Source of the DNA: Nitrospirota bacterium
Lineage (GTDB): Bacteria > Nitrospirota > JACRHL01
DNA length: 46,835 nt
NCBI GenBank assembly: GCA_029881725.1
Contig: JAOUMB010000018.1
Coordinates: forward strand, 1 to 46,835
Reading direction: 5' to 3'
Part shown: positions 17,434 through 25,454 of the stretch, in pieces
Layout of the letters: each line of letters opens with the position of its first letter
How positions within the stretch are numbered: the first letter of the stretch is position 1
Notes under the pieces: model-generated
The model's database searches: none
The model's input: only the letters and a program-made list of their open reading frames with translations
What the model was told of the DNA's origin: nothing
Position numbers and translations under genes: made by a program

Positions 17434-19206
17434 CTAGAACGGCCAGACCATGGGGATCAACGGCACCGCCACCAGAAAGATCACCGCCTCCAGGGGCAGG
17501 CCCAGCCGCCAGTAATCGCCAAAGCGATAGCCGCCGGGTCCCATCACCAGGGTGTTGTTCTGGTGCCCCACCGGGGTCAGGAAGGCGCAGGAGGCCCCCA
17601 CCGCCACCGCCATCAGGAACGGGTCCGCGTTCACCCCCAGCCGGGCGGCCAGATCCGCCGCCACCGGGGCCATCACCACCGCCGTGGCGGCGTTGTTCAT
17701 CACGTCGGACAGAAACATGGCCAGCAGCAAGACCAGCCCCAGCAGCAGATGCGGGCCGCCGCCTCCGGCCACATCCGCCAGCCATCCGGCCAGCACCCCG
17801 GCGGCGCCGGTCCCGTGCAGGGCCTCGCCCACCGGGATCATGGCCGCCAGCAGCACCACCACCGGAAAATCCACCGCGTCGTACATCTCCCGATACGGCA
17901 GCACGTTGGTGACGATCATCACCACCGCCGCTCCGGCCAGCGCCAGGGCGGCGGGCACGGTACCGGTGGCGATCAGGGCCATGGCGGTGGCAAACACCAC
18001 CAGCGGCAGCAGCAGGCGGCGCGGGTTCATATGCAGCTTGCGGCTGGCCAGGGGCAATGCGCCCAGGGAGGCCGCCACCTCCGGCAGGCCGTCCGCGTCG
18101 CCCTGCATCAGCAGCACATCGCCCGCATGCAGCACCACGTCCCGCAGCCGGGTGCGTACCGGGACCCCCTCTCGCCCCACCGCCAGCAGGTTGACTCCGT
18201 AGCGGGAGCGCAGCTTCAACTGTCCGGGCGTAGTGCCCACCGCCGGGGAACCGGGCTTGAGCACCACCTCCGCCAGCGCCATGTCGGCACGCCGCAGGCG
18301 TTCCTGCAACACCTCCTCGCCCATCACCTTCAGACCACGGGTTTCGGTCAACTGGTGCATCGGATCGGAACCGCCCATCACCAGCAACACGTCCCCCGGC
18401 TGCATCAGCTCCAGCCGCATCAGGCCCCACATCTGGCGCTCTCCCCGGAACAGCCCCAGCACCTGGATGTCGAGCCCGCTGTCGGCCACGAACGACCCCA
18501 CGCTGTGCCCCACCAGCGGGGAGTCCTCCCCCACCTCCAGTTCCGCCACGTAGCGCTCCACGTCGAACAGGTCTTCCGGCTCCGGGCGTCCGGTGCGGGC
18601 GGCGGGAATCAGCCGCCAGCCGATCAGGGCCACGAACAGCACCCCGCACGCCGCCACCGTCAGCCCCACCGGCGAGAAGTCGAACAGGCCGAACGGGGTG
18701 CCGGTAAGGTCCGCCCGGTAATTGGCGACGATGATATTCGGCGGGGTGCCGATGAGGGTGGCCATGCCCCCCAGCATGGTGCAGAAGGAGAGCGGCATCA
18801 GTACCCGCGAGGGTGGCACCTTCAGCTTGCGACAGGCGCCCAGGGCCACCGGCATGAGCAGGGTGAGCGCCCCCACGTTGTTGATGAAGGCCGACACCGA
18901 GGCGCTTCCGGACAGCAGCGCCAGGCGCAGCCGCAGCGGTGTGGCGGCAATCCGCAGCAGCAGCCGGGTGAACAGGTTGGCGGCGCCGGAACGGGTGAGG
19001 CTGCGGCTGATCAACAGCACCGCCGCCACCGTCACCACCGCCGGGTGGGAGAAGCCGGAGAAGGCGGCGCCCGCATCCACCACCCCCAGGGCCACGGCGG
19101 CCAGCAGGGCCAGCAGGGCCACCAGATCGAAGCGCCACCGGCCCCAGACGAACATCCCCATGGCAGCGGCCAGTACGGCGCACACGGCAATCTGTCTCGG
19201 GTCCAT
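17434..19206 (-). CDS. SLC13/DASS-type anion transporter with two TrkA-C domains
   Basis: This is a 590-residue inner-membrane permease of the divalent anion/sodium symporter family, likely for sulfate, dicarboxylate or a similar anion. Two membrane halves carry the mirrored signatures SAFINNVGALTLLMPV / LIGTPPNIIV and SDVMNNAATAVVMAPV / PVGHQNNTLVMGPGG. Between them are two RCK_C (TrkA-C) regulatory domains (about residues 215-290 and 305-385). This layout is common in bacterial SLC13 relatives. The start at 19206 (MDPRQIAV) has GGAG upstream; a more distal ATG at 19263 would add a Pro-rich tail without a ribosome site. Substrate cannot be read from the sequence. Confidence 0.93.
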   Translation of the reverse strand: MDPRQIAVCAVLAAAMGMFVWGRWRFDLVALLALLAAVALGVVDAGAAFSGFSHPAVVTVAAVLLISRSLTRSGAANLFTRLLLRIAATPLRLRLALLSGSASVSAFINNVGALTLLMPVALGACRKLKVPPSRVLMPLSFCTMLGGMATLIGTPPNIIVANYRADLTGTPFGLFDFSPVGLTVAACGVLFVALIGWRLIPAARTGRPEPEDLFDVERYVAELEVGEDSPLVGHSVGSFVADSGLDIQVLGLFRGERQMWGLMRLELMQPGDVLLVMGGSDPMHQLTETRGLKVMGEEVLQERLRRADMALAEVVLKPGSPAVGTTPGQLKLRSRYGVNLLAVGREGVPVRTRLRDVVLHAGDVLLMQGDADGLPEVAASLGALPLASRKLHMNPRRLLLPLVVFATAMALIATGTVPAALALAGAAVVMIVTNVLPYREMYDAVDFPVVVLLAAMIPVGEALHGTGAAGVLAGWLADVAGGGGPHLLLGLVLLLAMFLSDVMNNAATAVVMAPVAADLAARLGVNADPFLMAVAVGASCAFLTPVGHQNNTLVMGPGGYRFGDYWRLGLPLEAVIFLVAVPLIPMVWPF

Positions 19207-19308
19207 GAGTGCTCCGGCTGGGGGAAACCCCCTCTTTGTATCCGGTTGCGGCGGGGATGGCAAGCCACGGCGCCTTTTCGCCCGGAGCGAGGGGTGCTAT
19301 CTTGAACT

Positions 19309-19329
19309 GCCACGGATCGGAATCGTGGC
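19309..19329. promoter_or_regulatory. Inverted repeat in a divergent intergenic region
   Basis: GCCACG (19309-19314) and CGTGGC (19324-19329) are exact inverted copies separated by nine bases, in the 160-base gap between the leftward transporter and the rightward secreted protein. The spacing fits a dimeric repressor site. No convincing sigma-70 promoter was found beside it, so the role is a guess. Confidence 0.25.
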
Positions 19330-19365
19330 GCTTCAACACGGAATGGACTCGGTTGGGAGATGTGC

Positions 19366-19902
19366 ATGATGGGCAAGGGACTCGGCGTGGTGCGCGGTGC
19401 CGCACTGGGGGCGGTGCTGCTTTCGATTGCGGCGGCGCCCGCCTGGGCGGGGGATTTGAGCGTGCGCCTGAGCGGCGACGTGCGCGTGGACGCGGGCCTC
19501 ATCCTGGACCGGTGGCAGGTGGAACTGCACCTGGGACCCGGCGAACTGCAACTGCTGCGCCCGGTGGTGGAGGAACACCTGCGCAACGGCGGCGGCAACG
19601 AGGTGAGCCGCGCGGTGCATGAGGCCCAGCGCGTCGGATGCCGGGGCAGCTGCCTGTCCGAGGTGGTGCATCAGGTGAACGGCGCCATGGGCCGCGGCAA
19701 CAACGCCGGACAGGCCAGCGACGAGGTGATCGCCGAACTGCGTGCTGCGTCGCGCGAGGGGGGCAATCTCGAAATCCGTCTGCACGAACGCATGAAGAAA
19801 AAACACGGCGCCTCGGCCGAGCGCGGGGGCCAAGGTGGTTCCAAACCCGGTCGCGGCAGCTCCGGCCGCGGCGGTGAACGCAACAACGGCAAACCCCGCT
19901 AA
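19366..19902 (+). CDS. Secreted protein with Gly/Arg-rich tail, unknown function
   Basis: A signal peptide (about residues 1-29, ending PAWA) is followed by a mature part of roughly 150 residues. The mature protein opens with short beta-like strands (LSVRLSGDVRVDAGL), continues with a helical region that includes a close Cys pair (VGCRGSCLSE), and ends in a basic low-complexity tail rich in Gly, Arg, Lys and Ser. ATG 19366 is six bases after GGGAG; ATG 19360 would be too close to it. I recognise no family. The Cys pair may form a periplasmic disulfide. Confidence 0.7.
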   Translation: MMGKGLGVVRGAALGAVLLSIAAAPAWAGDLSVRLSGDVRVDAGLILDRWQVELHLGPGELQLLRPVVEEHLRNGGGNEVSRAVHEAQRVGCRGSCLSEVVHQVNGAMGRGNNAGQASDEVIAELRAASREGGNLEIRLHERMKKKHGASAERGGQGGSKPGRGSSGRGGERNNGKPR

Positions 19903-19903
19903 C

Positions 19904-19927
19904 TGCTCCGGTGCTCCGGTGCTCCGC
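19904..19927 (+). repeat. Three direct 8-bp repeats
   Basis: TGCTCCGG occurs twice in a row followed by TGCTCCGC, immediately after the stop of the secreted Gly/Arg-tailed protein. It is a simple short tandem repeat. The rest of the gap to 20074 shows no gene or clear structure. Confidence 0.8.
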
Positions 19928-20074
19928 GCACGGCGATATTGGCTGAAGGGTGGGGGAAAGGCGATCGATGCGGTGGCGCGGATCGAGGGGGGCCGGGTCG
20001 ATTGAGGCCACACCCTGGTCCTTGCCTGACCCGCACCGCATGATTCACCCCAGATCGTTACGGGCGCCCGGTAT

Positions 20075-20103
20075 TTGAAAGCCGCAACCGTCCCCGCTAG
20101 AAT
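20075..20103 (+). promoter_or_regulatory. Sigma-70-type promoter for the PEGA lipoprotein
   Basis: TTGAAA (20075-20080) and TAGAAT (20098-20103) are separated by exactly 17 bases and lie 33 bases before the start codon. Both boxes are one or two changes from consensus. This is one of the best promoter matches in the window. Confidence 0.7.
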
Positions 20104-20136
20104 GCCCGCCACAAGGTAAACAACCGGAGGGAACCG

Positions 20137-20487
20137 ATGGGCAGGCTGCTGGGAATCTGTTTGGCTGTGGCGTTGGGCGGGTGCGCGGCGGCACCGCAGG
20201 CGCCGTTTCTGGCCGGATATGACGGCAGCGACGGGGGGCTGCAATTCGCCGTGCAGCCGGCGGACGCAGAGGTGTTTGTGGACGCCGAGCGCATGGGCAC
20301 GGTGGCCGATTTTACCGGCGACCGGGTGCTGTGGCTGCCCCGCGGACTGCACGCGGTGGAAGTCACCAAGACCGGCTACTTCACCTTTTTCCGCCAGGTG
20401 CAGACCTCCAGCGGGCTGGTGGAGGTGTTCATCACCACCCTGCGCGAGGCCAAAGAGGTGGAAACCAACGCCGACCGGCGCCGGTAA
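20137..20487 (+). CDS. PEGA-domain lipoprotein
   Basis: This 116-residue protein has a lipoprotein signal: hydrophobic LLGICLAVALGG followed by Cys16, the likely lipidated residue. The mature part is a single PEGA-type beta domain (about residues 38-103): QFAVQPADAEVFVDAERMG, then LPRGLHAVEVTKTGYFTFFRQV. PEGA domains are surface or periplasmic beta modules of uncertain role. GGAGG precedes ATG 20137 and a good promoter is present, so the gene seems to be its own unit. Confidence 0.8.
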   Translation: MGRLLGICLAVALGGCAAAPQAPFLAGYDGSDGGLQFAVQPADAEVFVDAERMGTVADFTGDRVLWLPRGLHAVEVTKTGYFTFFRQVQTSSGLVEVFITTLREAKEVETNADRRR

Positions 20488-20526
20488 CCACCGGGTGGCG
20501 GGACATCCGTGTCCCGGTCCCGTCGG

Positions 20527-20934
20527 TCAGCCCGCGGTCACCGCGTCGGTGAGCAGCCGGGTGATCTTCTGGATCATCTGGCTGGGGTCGAACGGCTTGT
20601 ACAGCACCGCGTCCGGCTTGGCGTAGTCATGAAATAACTTTTCGCGCTCCGGATCGTGATCCAGCTTGCGCGCGGTCACCAGGCAGATTTTCATCTGCGC
20701 CGGCAGGATGCCCAGGGACTGGGCCTCGCGCAGCTTGCGGCTGACGCGGTAGCCATTCTCCTTGGGCATCATCACGTCCAGCAGGACGATGTCCGGCTGA
20801 AACGCGTGGGCCGCCCCGAGTCCCTCGTGGCCGTTGCTGGCTGTTTCCACCTGAAAACCGGAACGCTCCAGCAGGTAGCGTACCGATTCGCGCAGATCGG
20901 GCTCGTCGTCGACGATCAGCACCTTGTGTGTCAT
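20527..20934 (-). CDS. Single-domain response regulator (receiver only)
   Basis: This 135-residue receiver domain has no output domain. The phosphorylation set is complete: acidic pair D9/D10, phospho-acceptor D53 (IVLLDVMMP), T87 (LVTAR) and K113 (YKPFD). It begins at ATG 20934 after a strong AGGAGGG. It lies 86 bases downstream of the histidine kinase gene on the same strand and is presumably its partner. With no DNA-binding part it should act by protein contact or as a phosphate relay, like CheY/Spo0F-type proteins. Confidence 0.92.
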   Translation of the reverse strand: MTHKVLIVDDEPDLRESVRYLLERSGFQVETASNGHEGLGAAHAFQPDIVLLDVMMPKENGYRVSRKLREAQSLGILPAQMKICLVTARKLDHDPEREKLFHDYAKPDAVLYKPFDPSQMIQKITRLLTDAVTAG

Positions 20935-21020
20935 GGGTTGGTCCCTCCTTCCCACCGGTTGTCCCCATCTGTTCCCCGTCACCTCCGGTATCCCTGCCGG
21001 ACGTGCGTCGGGGGCCTCTC

Positions 21021-22892
21021 TCAGGCATCCGCATCCGGGCAGGGAGCCGCATCGCGCCGGGCGGCGCGGGCCCTTTCCAAGACGCTGGCGAAGCCCTCCC
21101 CCGCACCGGGGAGGCTCCACCCAATCCTTATCGGATTTTTATTCCGGTTACTCGACCCGCAACTTAACAGCGTTTCCGCGGCGCGCTGGGCGGCTTCGCC
21201 GCCGGGCACCAGCAGCACCCCGCCGTGGGGGCTGGTGGTGGGCGCCCACTGCCAGCCGGGGCGCGCCTGATCGCGCAGCATATCGGTGATGCGGGAAGCG
21301 GTACGGGCATCCGGTGCGGTCACCACCGCCAGACGCGGGTCGGACTGCTCGCGGGTGAGCCGTTTCAGTCCGTCGCGCAGGCCCAGCAGGCCCAGGGCGT
21401 CGGGGGTCAGGCGCGGCAGGCGCACCACAAAGCGAATTCGTTTGGCGCGCGGCTGGGCCCACACCGCGCCGCCGTGGGCGGCCACGATTTTGCGGCATAC
21501 GGCCAGTTCCAGCCCGAAGCGGCCGCTCTCCCAGCCCAGCCCCTTGTCGCCGGGGGCGAACGGGTCGAACAGGGCGGCGGCCTGTTCCGGTGATACTTCG
21601 GCGCCGCTGAAGGTAATCGACATCTCCACCCAGCCGCCCGCCGCTTCCGGCAGGTCGGGCGGAGTCATGGGCGCGGATTCGCTCCAGCGGGTCAGGTGCC
21701 GGGCCGCCAGCCGCACTACGCCGCCCTGGGGGCTGTGGCGCACGGCGCTTTCGATCAGGGTGGTCACCAGCGGCCCCAGACGGGTGCCGTCCCCGTGTAC
21801 CGAAGGCAGGCCGGTGGGCAGTTGCAGGTGCAGGCGCACCCGGCCGTGTTCCGCATCCGCCTTCACCGACAGGGCGGCCTGCCGGGCCAGTTCCGCCATG
21901 TCCAGCGGCTCGGCGGTGAGCGCCGCCTGGCGGGTGTCGAGCTTGGTGTAGTCCAGCAGGTGGTCGGCCAGGGAACCCAGGCGCAGGGCGTTGCGTTCGG
22001 CCATATCCAGAAACGTGCGCGCCGGGCCGGTCTCCTCGCCCTGCTCGATGCGCAGCAGGTGCAGGGCGTTGCGGATGGCGGTGAGCGGGGTGCGCAATTC
22101 ATGGGCGGCCAGGGCGATGAAATCGGACTTGGCGTCGTCCAACCGCGCCAGTTCCCGGTTGGCCGCCTCCACCGCGCGGGCGTGTTGGGCCAGAGTGTCG
22201 CGCTGGCGGGTGAGGGCGTCCTGATCGTTGTGGCGGCCGGTGACGTCCTCCATCACCTCCAGGCAGGTGCCTCCCGCGCCCCCGTGCAGGGCCACGCGGC
22301 TGCACAGCCACACGTGGCCCGATTCCGGGTCGGCCAGTTCGGTCATTTGCAGTGGCCCCATGGTTTCCGGGGTCAGGGTGCGCAGCAGATCGCGGCGCAC
22401 CTTGCGATGCACCGGGTTGCGATACAGGTAGTTGCCGTTGCGGTCGCGCAGGGCGGCGCCCACGGGCAGGGCCTCCAGTACCCGGCCGGGCCAGGCAGCG
22501 GCCGCCGGGGGCGGGGCCGCTTCCGGCAGCATGCCCAGCACGGTGCCGATGCGGTCGGTATTCAGTTCGTTCAGGCAGATGACGTGCTGCGCGCCCATCT
22601 GCGCGCACAGGGCGGCCACGCTGGGGCGGTTGCCGCTGTACAGGGCCGCCACCTGGTGGCCGGGGGCCTGCTCCACCTGGGTTTGCAGGTCGCCCAGTCC
22701 GGCCTGGTCGGTGACCACCACCAGCACGGTGGCATCCGGCAGCGCGGGAACCTGTCCGGGTGCCAGCGGCACCACCCGCGCGGGCAGGGCCTCCAGTGCC
22801 TCGCGCCAGGCGGGCGGAAGGCGGCCCAGGCCGGCGGTCAGAAAGGTGCGCCGGTCGGTTTCCGAAAATTCGTTGTGCGGTTCATCACCCAT
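21021..22892 (-). CDS. Soluble histidine kinase-like protein with a degenerate ATP site
   Basis: This 623-residue protein has no membrane segment. An N-terminal region (about 40-125) has an alternating beta/alpha pattern reminiscent of a worn receiver. A PAS-like part (about 135-220) precedes a coiled linker, then the HisKA helix with His264 (LAAHELRTPL). In the ATPase domain the N box reads TLIESAVRH (378-386) where both usual asparagines are replaced, and the G1 box reads FSGAE (428-432), lacking the adenine-binding Asp. The later GLGWESGRFGLELA block is partly kept. Residues 500-623 form an extra domain I do not recognise. It could be an inactive scaffold, a phosphatase or a phospho-acceptor served by another kinase. 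Confidence 0.88.
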   Translation of the reverse strand: MGDEPHNEFSETDRRTFLTAGLGRLPPAWREALEALPARVVPLAPGQVPALPDATVLVVVTDQAGLGDLQTQVEQAPGHQVAALYSGNRPSVAALCAQMGAQHVICLNELNTDRIGTVLGMLPEAAPPPAAAAWPGRVLEALPVGAALRDRNGNYLYRNPVHRKVRRDLLRTLTPETMGPLQMTELADPESGHVWLCSRVALHGGAGGTCLEVMEDVTGRHNDQDALTRQRDTLAQHARAVEAANRELARLDDAKSDFIALAAHELRTPLTAIRNALHLLRIEQGEETGPARTFLDMAERNALRLGSLADHLLDYTKLDTRQAALTAEPLDMAELARQAALSVKADAEHGRVRLHLQLPTGLPSVHGDGTRLGPLVTTLIESAVRHSPQGGVVRLAARHLTRWSESAPMTPPDLPEAAGGWVEMSITFSGAEVSPEQAAALFDPFAPGDKGLGWESGRFGLELAVCRKIVAAHGGAVWAQPRAKRIRFVVRLPRLTPDALGLLGLRDGLKRLTREQSDPRLAVVTAPDARTASRITDMLRDQARPGWQWAPTTSPHGGVLLVPGGEAAQRAAETLLSCGSSNRNKNPIRIGWSLPGAGEGFASVLERARAARRDAAPCPDADA

Positions 22893-23000
22893 GCTTCCCT
22901 AATTCGGTAAAATAGGCATTAAAAAAAAGCGCACGCGCACGGTTTTTGTTTTTTCCGGGTCCGCAATTCCCGCGGATTTCGGGATTTTGTTTACGTTTTT

Positions 23001-23672
23001 ATGGCAGTTACGGATTGCATGGGCAGCAGAGTCAGAACCGGCACCTTGATTGAAGTGGACCCCCGGTTCGGCGTGGATCCCGACCGGTTGCGGGCCGAGG
23101 GGTGGACCGGCGTGTTCGGGCGCCCCGCGCCGCTGGAGGTGGAGGTGGGCTTCGGCAACGGCATCAGCCTGATCGAAATGGCCCGCCGCCGGCCGGAGCA
23201 CAACTTCGTGGGGGTGGAACTGTACGGGCGCGGCATCGAAAAGCTGGGCAAGCGCCTGGCCCACGAAGGCATCGGCAACGTGCGCATCGTCAAGGGCGAG
23301 GGCATGGAGGTACTGGCCGACTGTTTCCCGAGGGGCGCCATCCACACCTTCCACTGCAACTTTCCCGACCCGTGGCCCAAGGTGCGCCACCACAAGCGGC
23401 GCTTCGTGGGACCGGCCCTGGCGGTGCGTCTGTTCGACCGGGTGCGGCCCGGTGGCGACCTGTTCTTCGCCACCGATTTCGACTGCTACGCCTATCAGAT
23501 GCGTGACACCTTCGATGCCCATCCCGGATTTGTGAATCGGGCCGGCAGCGGGGAGTTCCTGTACCGGATGCCGGACCGAATCGTCACCAAGTACGAGGCC
23601 AAGTTCGCCGCCCGCGGGGCCACCATCCGCTACCTGTGGTACCGGCGCACGGAAGGCGGCGGGGGGGCGTGA
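23001..23672 (+). CDS. trmB: tRNA (guanine-N7-)-methyltransferase
   Basis: TrmB makes m7G46 in tRNA. The 223-residue protein shows the SAM-binding VEVGFGNGISLIEMA motif and the family hallmark FPDPWPKVRHHKRRF, plus LFFATDFDCYAYQM near the C-terminal third. Neither ATG 23001 nor ATG 23019 has a clear ribosome site; a 5-bp stem (22968-22984) followed by a T-rich stretch lies just upstream. It is divergent from the histidine kinase gene (108-base AT-rich gap). The stop overlaps the next gene's GTG. Confidence 0.94.
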   Translation: MAVTDCMGSRVRTGTLIEVDPRFGVDPDRLRAEGWTGVFGRPAPLEVEVGFGNGISLIEMARRRPEHNFVGVELYGRGIEKLGKRLAHEGIGNVRIVKGEGMEVLADCFPRGAIHTFHCNFPDPWPKVRHHKRRFVGPALAVRLFDRVRPGGDLFFATDFDCYAYQMRDTFDAHPGFVNRAGSGEFLYRMPDRIVTKYEAKFAARGATIRYLWYRRTEGGGGA

Positions 23673-24847
23673 CCGACCCCGTGCCACAGGCGCAGGGGGA
23701 GCTGGCGGAGCGGATCCGGGCGGAAATTCGCGCCCACGGCCCGATGCCGTTCGCAACCTTCATGGCCCGCGCCCTGTACACACCCGACCTGGGGTATTAC
23801 ACCGGCCCACGGGAAAAGATCGGCACCGGCGGCGACTTTTTTACCAGCCTGGACGTGCATCCGGCCTTCGGCCAGTTGATCGGCGCGCAACTCATCGAAA
23901 TGGCCGACCGCCTGCCCGACGGGCCGTTCACCGTGGTGGAGATGGGCGCGGGCAAGGGGCTGCTGGCCCACGACGTGCTGCGCACCGTGCAGGCGGCGCG
24001 GCCGGACCTGTTCGCGCGCCTCACCTACGCCATCGTGGACGTGTCCCCGGACCTGATCGCCCGCCAGAAGCAGGTGCTGGCCGGTTTTGCCGCGCACACC
24101 CGCTGGTATGCGGACCTGGAGCAGGTACCCCGGGTGACCGGGGTGTTCCTGTCCAATGAACTGCTCGACTCCCTGCCCCATCATCAGGTGGTGATGACCG
24201 CCGACGGCCTGCGGGAGGTGTTCGTGGAGGTCCGTGGCGATGGTTTTGGAGAGGTGCTGCGGGAGCCTTCCGATGTGCGCCTGAACCGGGTATTCGAGCG
24301 GCTTGGCATCACCCTTCCGGAAGGGTATCGCACCGAGGTCAACCTGGCGGCGGAAGAGTGGGCGCGGCAGGTGAGTGAGCGGCTGTCCATCGGATATGTG
24401 TTAACCATTGATTACGGGTATCCCGCGGACGTGTATTACCGTTCGGATCGGCGTACCGGAACATTTCTCTGTTACCACCGGCATAAGGTGAGTGAAGATC
24501 CCTATTCCCGGGTGGGGGAACAGGACATGACGGCGCATGTGGATTTTTCGTCCGTGGCGCGGGCCGGGGAGGATGCGGGACTGGAGGTGGAGGGGTTTAC
24601 CGATCAGGCGCATTTTCTGGTGGGTATGGGAATTACCCGGTTAATGGAACGGGTGCTCGCGCGGGACGGGGGAGACCCGGAAAATTCGGCTGAATTTCAG
24701 GCCATGCGCAAGTTGATGGATCCGCACGGAATGGGCAAGGCATTCAAGGTGCTGGTACAGCGCAAACAGGTGCCTGCGGGGGGGCTTTCCGGCGTGCGGT
24801 TCAAGGCATTCGACGTCAGTGACCTGTTGGGGACGACGCCCCGCTGA
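23669..24847 (+). CDS. MidA/NDUFAF7-family SAM-dependent methyltransferase
   Basis: This is a 392-residue member of the DUF185/MidA family. Motifs include GYYTGPREKIGTGGDFFTS near the N-terminus, the SAM loop VVEMGAGKGLLAHDVL (about 89-104), FLSNELLDSLP and LTIDYGY. In mitochondria the family member NDUFAF7 dimethylates an arginine of the 49-kDa (NuoD-like) complex I subunit; bacterial roles are little known. GTG 23669 overlaps the trmB stop and gives the normal family start; an earlier GTG at 23636 lies in the trmB body. A complete nuo operon lies about 4 kb downstream. Confidence 0.92.
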   Translation: MTDPVPQAQGELAERIRAEIRAHGPMPFATFMARALYTPDLGYYTGPREKIGTGGDFFTSLDVHPAFGQLIGAQLIEMADRLPDGPFTVVEMGAGKGLLAHDVLRTVQAARPDLFARLTYAIVDVSPDLIARQKQVLAGFAAHTRWYADLEQVPRVTGVFLSNELLDSLPHHQVVMTADGLREVFVEVRGDGFGEVLREPSDVRLNRVFERLGITLPEGYRTEVNLAAEEWARQVSERLSIGYVLTIDYGYPADVYYRSDRRTGTFLCYHRHKVSEDPYSRVGEQDMTAHVDFSSVARAGEDAGLEVEGFTDQAHFLVGMGITRLMERVLARDGGDPENSAEFQAMRKLMDPHGMGKAFKVLVQRKQVPAGGLSGVRFKAFDVSDLLGTTPR

Positions 24848-24916
24848 TCGGTTGGAAACCCCCGCTTTCACCGGTCAAAACCGCCCCTTCATTACGACCT
24901 TTTTTCCGGTTTGTTG

Positions 24917-24946
24917 TTGACAGCCGGTGTGTGAGGCGGGTAAAAA
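24917..24946 (+). promoter_or_regulatory. Promoter for the basic 105-residue protein
   Basis: A perfect TTGACA (24917-24922) is followed after 18 bases by TAAAAA (24941-24946). A second TAAAAT at 24960 has no matching -35. The leader to the ATG at 25006 is about 55 bases and AT-rich against the GC-rich background. Confidence 0.6.
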
Positions 24947-25005
24947 TCTGTCACGGGGGTAAAATTTTTAGGTGTTTAAGTCAAACCAAAAGAGGGAGCA
25001 TCCCG

Positions 25006-25323
25006 ATGCCAAGGAAATCCGTTCAGGTTGAGCTAACCGAAGTGTCGCTTAACCGCCGGTTCCGTAAATTCAAGGGTGACAAGCCGGACCGCAAGGCCAA
25101 GGTTCGTGCGCGCGCCAAGGTGGACGTGGTTCAGGTTGAATCCGATCAGTATGGTGTCACCATCCGTCGTGGTACGGTCACGGTCAAAAAGGGCGTTGTT
25201 TCGGGTCCGGACCTGACTGAAAAATCCGTCAAATCCGCCGTGCAACGGGACATTCGCGCGGGCAAGTACGACGCGGCCATTTTTGACGAATACGACCGGA
25301 TTAGCGCGGCCAAGAAAAAGTAA
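25006..25323 (+). CDS. Small basic protein, unknown function
   Basis: This 105-residue protein is strongly basic (27 Lys/Arg against about 14 acidic residues) with no signal peptide, membrane segment or cysteine. It opens with MPRKSVQVELTEVSLNRRFR, has a Lys/Arg run (KFKGDKPDRKAKVRARAK), a beta-like middle (QYGVTIRRGTVTVKK) and an acidic-then-KKK end. I know no family for it. ATG 25006 is preceded by GGGAG. A TTGACA promoter in front and a strong intrinsic terminator behind make it a self-contained, probably well-expressed gene. Nucleic-acid binding is a reasonable guess from charge only. Confidence 0.8.
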   Translation: MPRKSVQVELTEVSLNRRFRKFKGDKPDRKAKVRARAKVDVVQVESDQYGVTIRRGTVTVKKGVVSGPDLTEKSVKSAVQRDIRAGKYDAAIFDEYDRISAAKKK

Positions 25324-25363
25324 CCGGCAGAGCGTCGGGGCGGCTGCTCCACCGGCCTGTTTC

Positions 25364-25397
25364 GGGCGGACCCCCAACGGGGTTCGCCCTTTTTTTT
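25364..25397 (+). terminator. Strong intrinsic terminator
   Basis: GGGCGGACCCC (25364-25374) pairs with GGGGTTCGCCC (25379-25389), with one G-U wobble and a CAAC loop, followed by eight T residues (25390-25397). This is a textbook rho-independent terminator 40 bases after the basic-protein gene. Confidence 0.93.
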
Positions 25398-25454
25398 GGC
25401 CGGAACCGCCACCGACAGTTGACGGGCATGCGCGGTTTTGCGCAATATCGTGGC

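Noticed and set aside
19207-19263. More distal start for the SLC13-type transporter
   Set aside because: The added 19 residues are Pro-rich, without a ribosome site; ATG at 19206 has GGAG and begins the first helix.
19904-19927. CRISPR-like repeat
   Set aside because: Three 8-bp copies are directly adjacent with no spacers; this is a simple short tandem repeat.
19928-20074. Small gene between the Gly/Arg protein and the PEGA lipoprotein
   Set aside because: Only a 13-codon ATG frame was found, with no ribosome site or family likeness.
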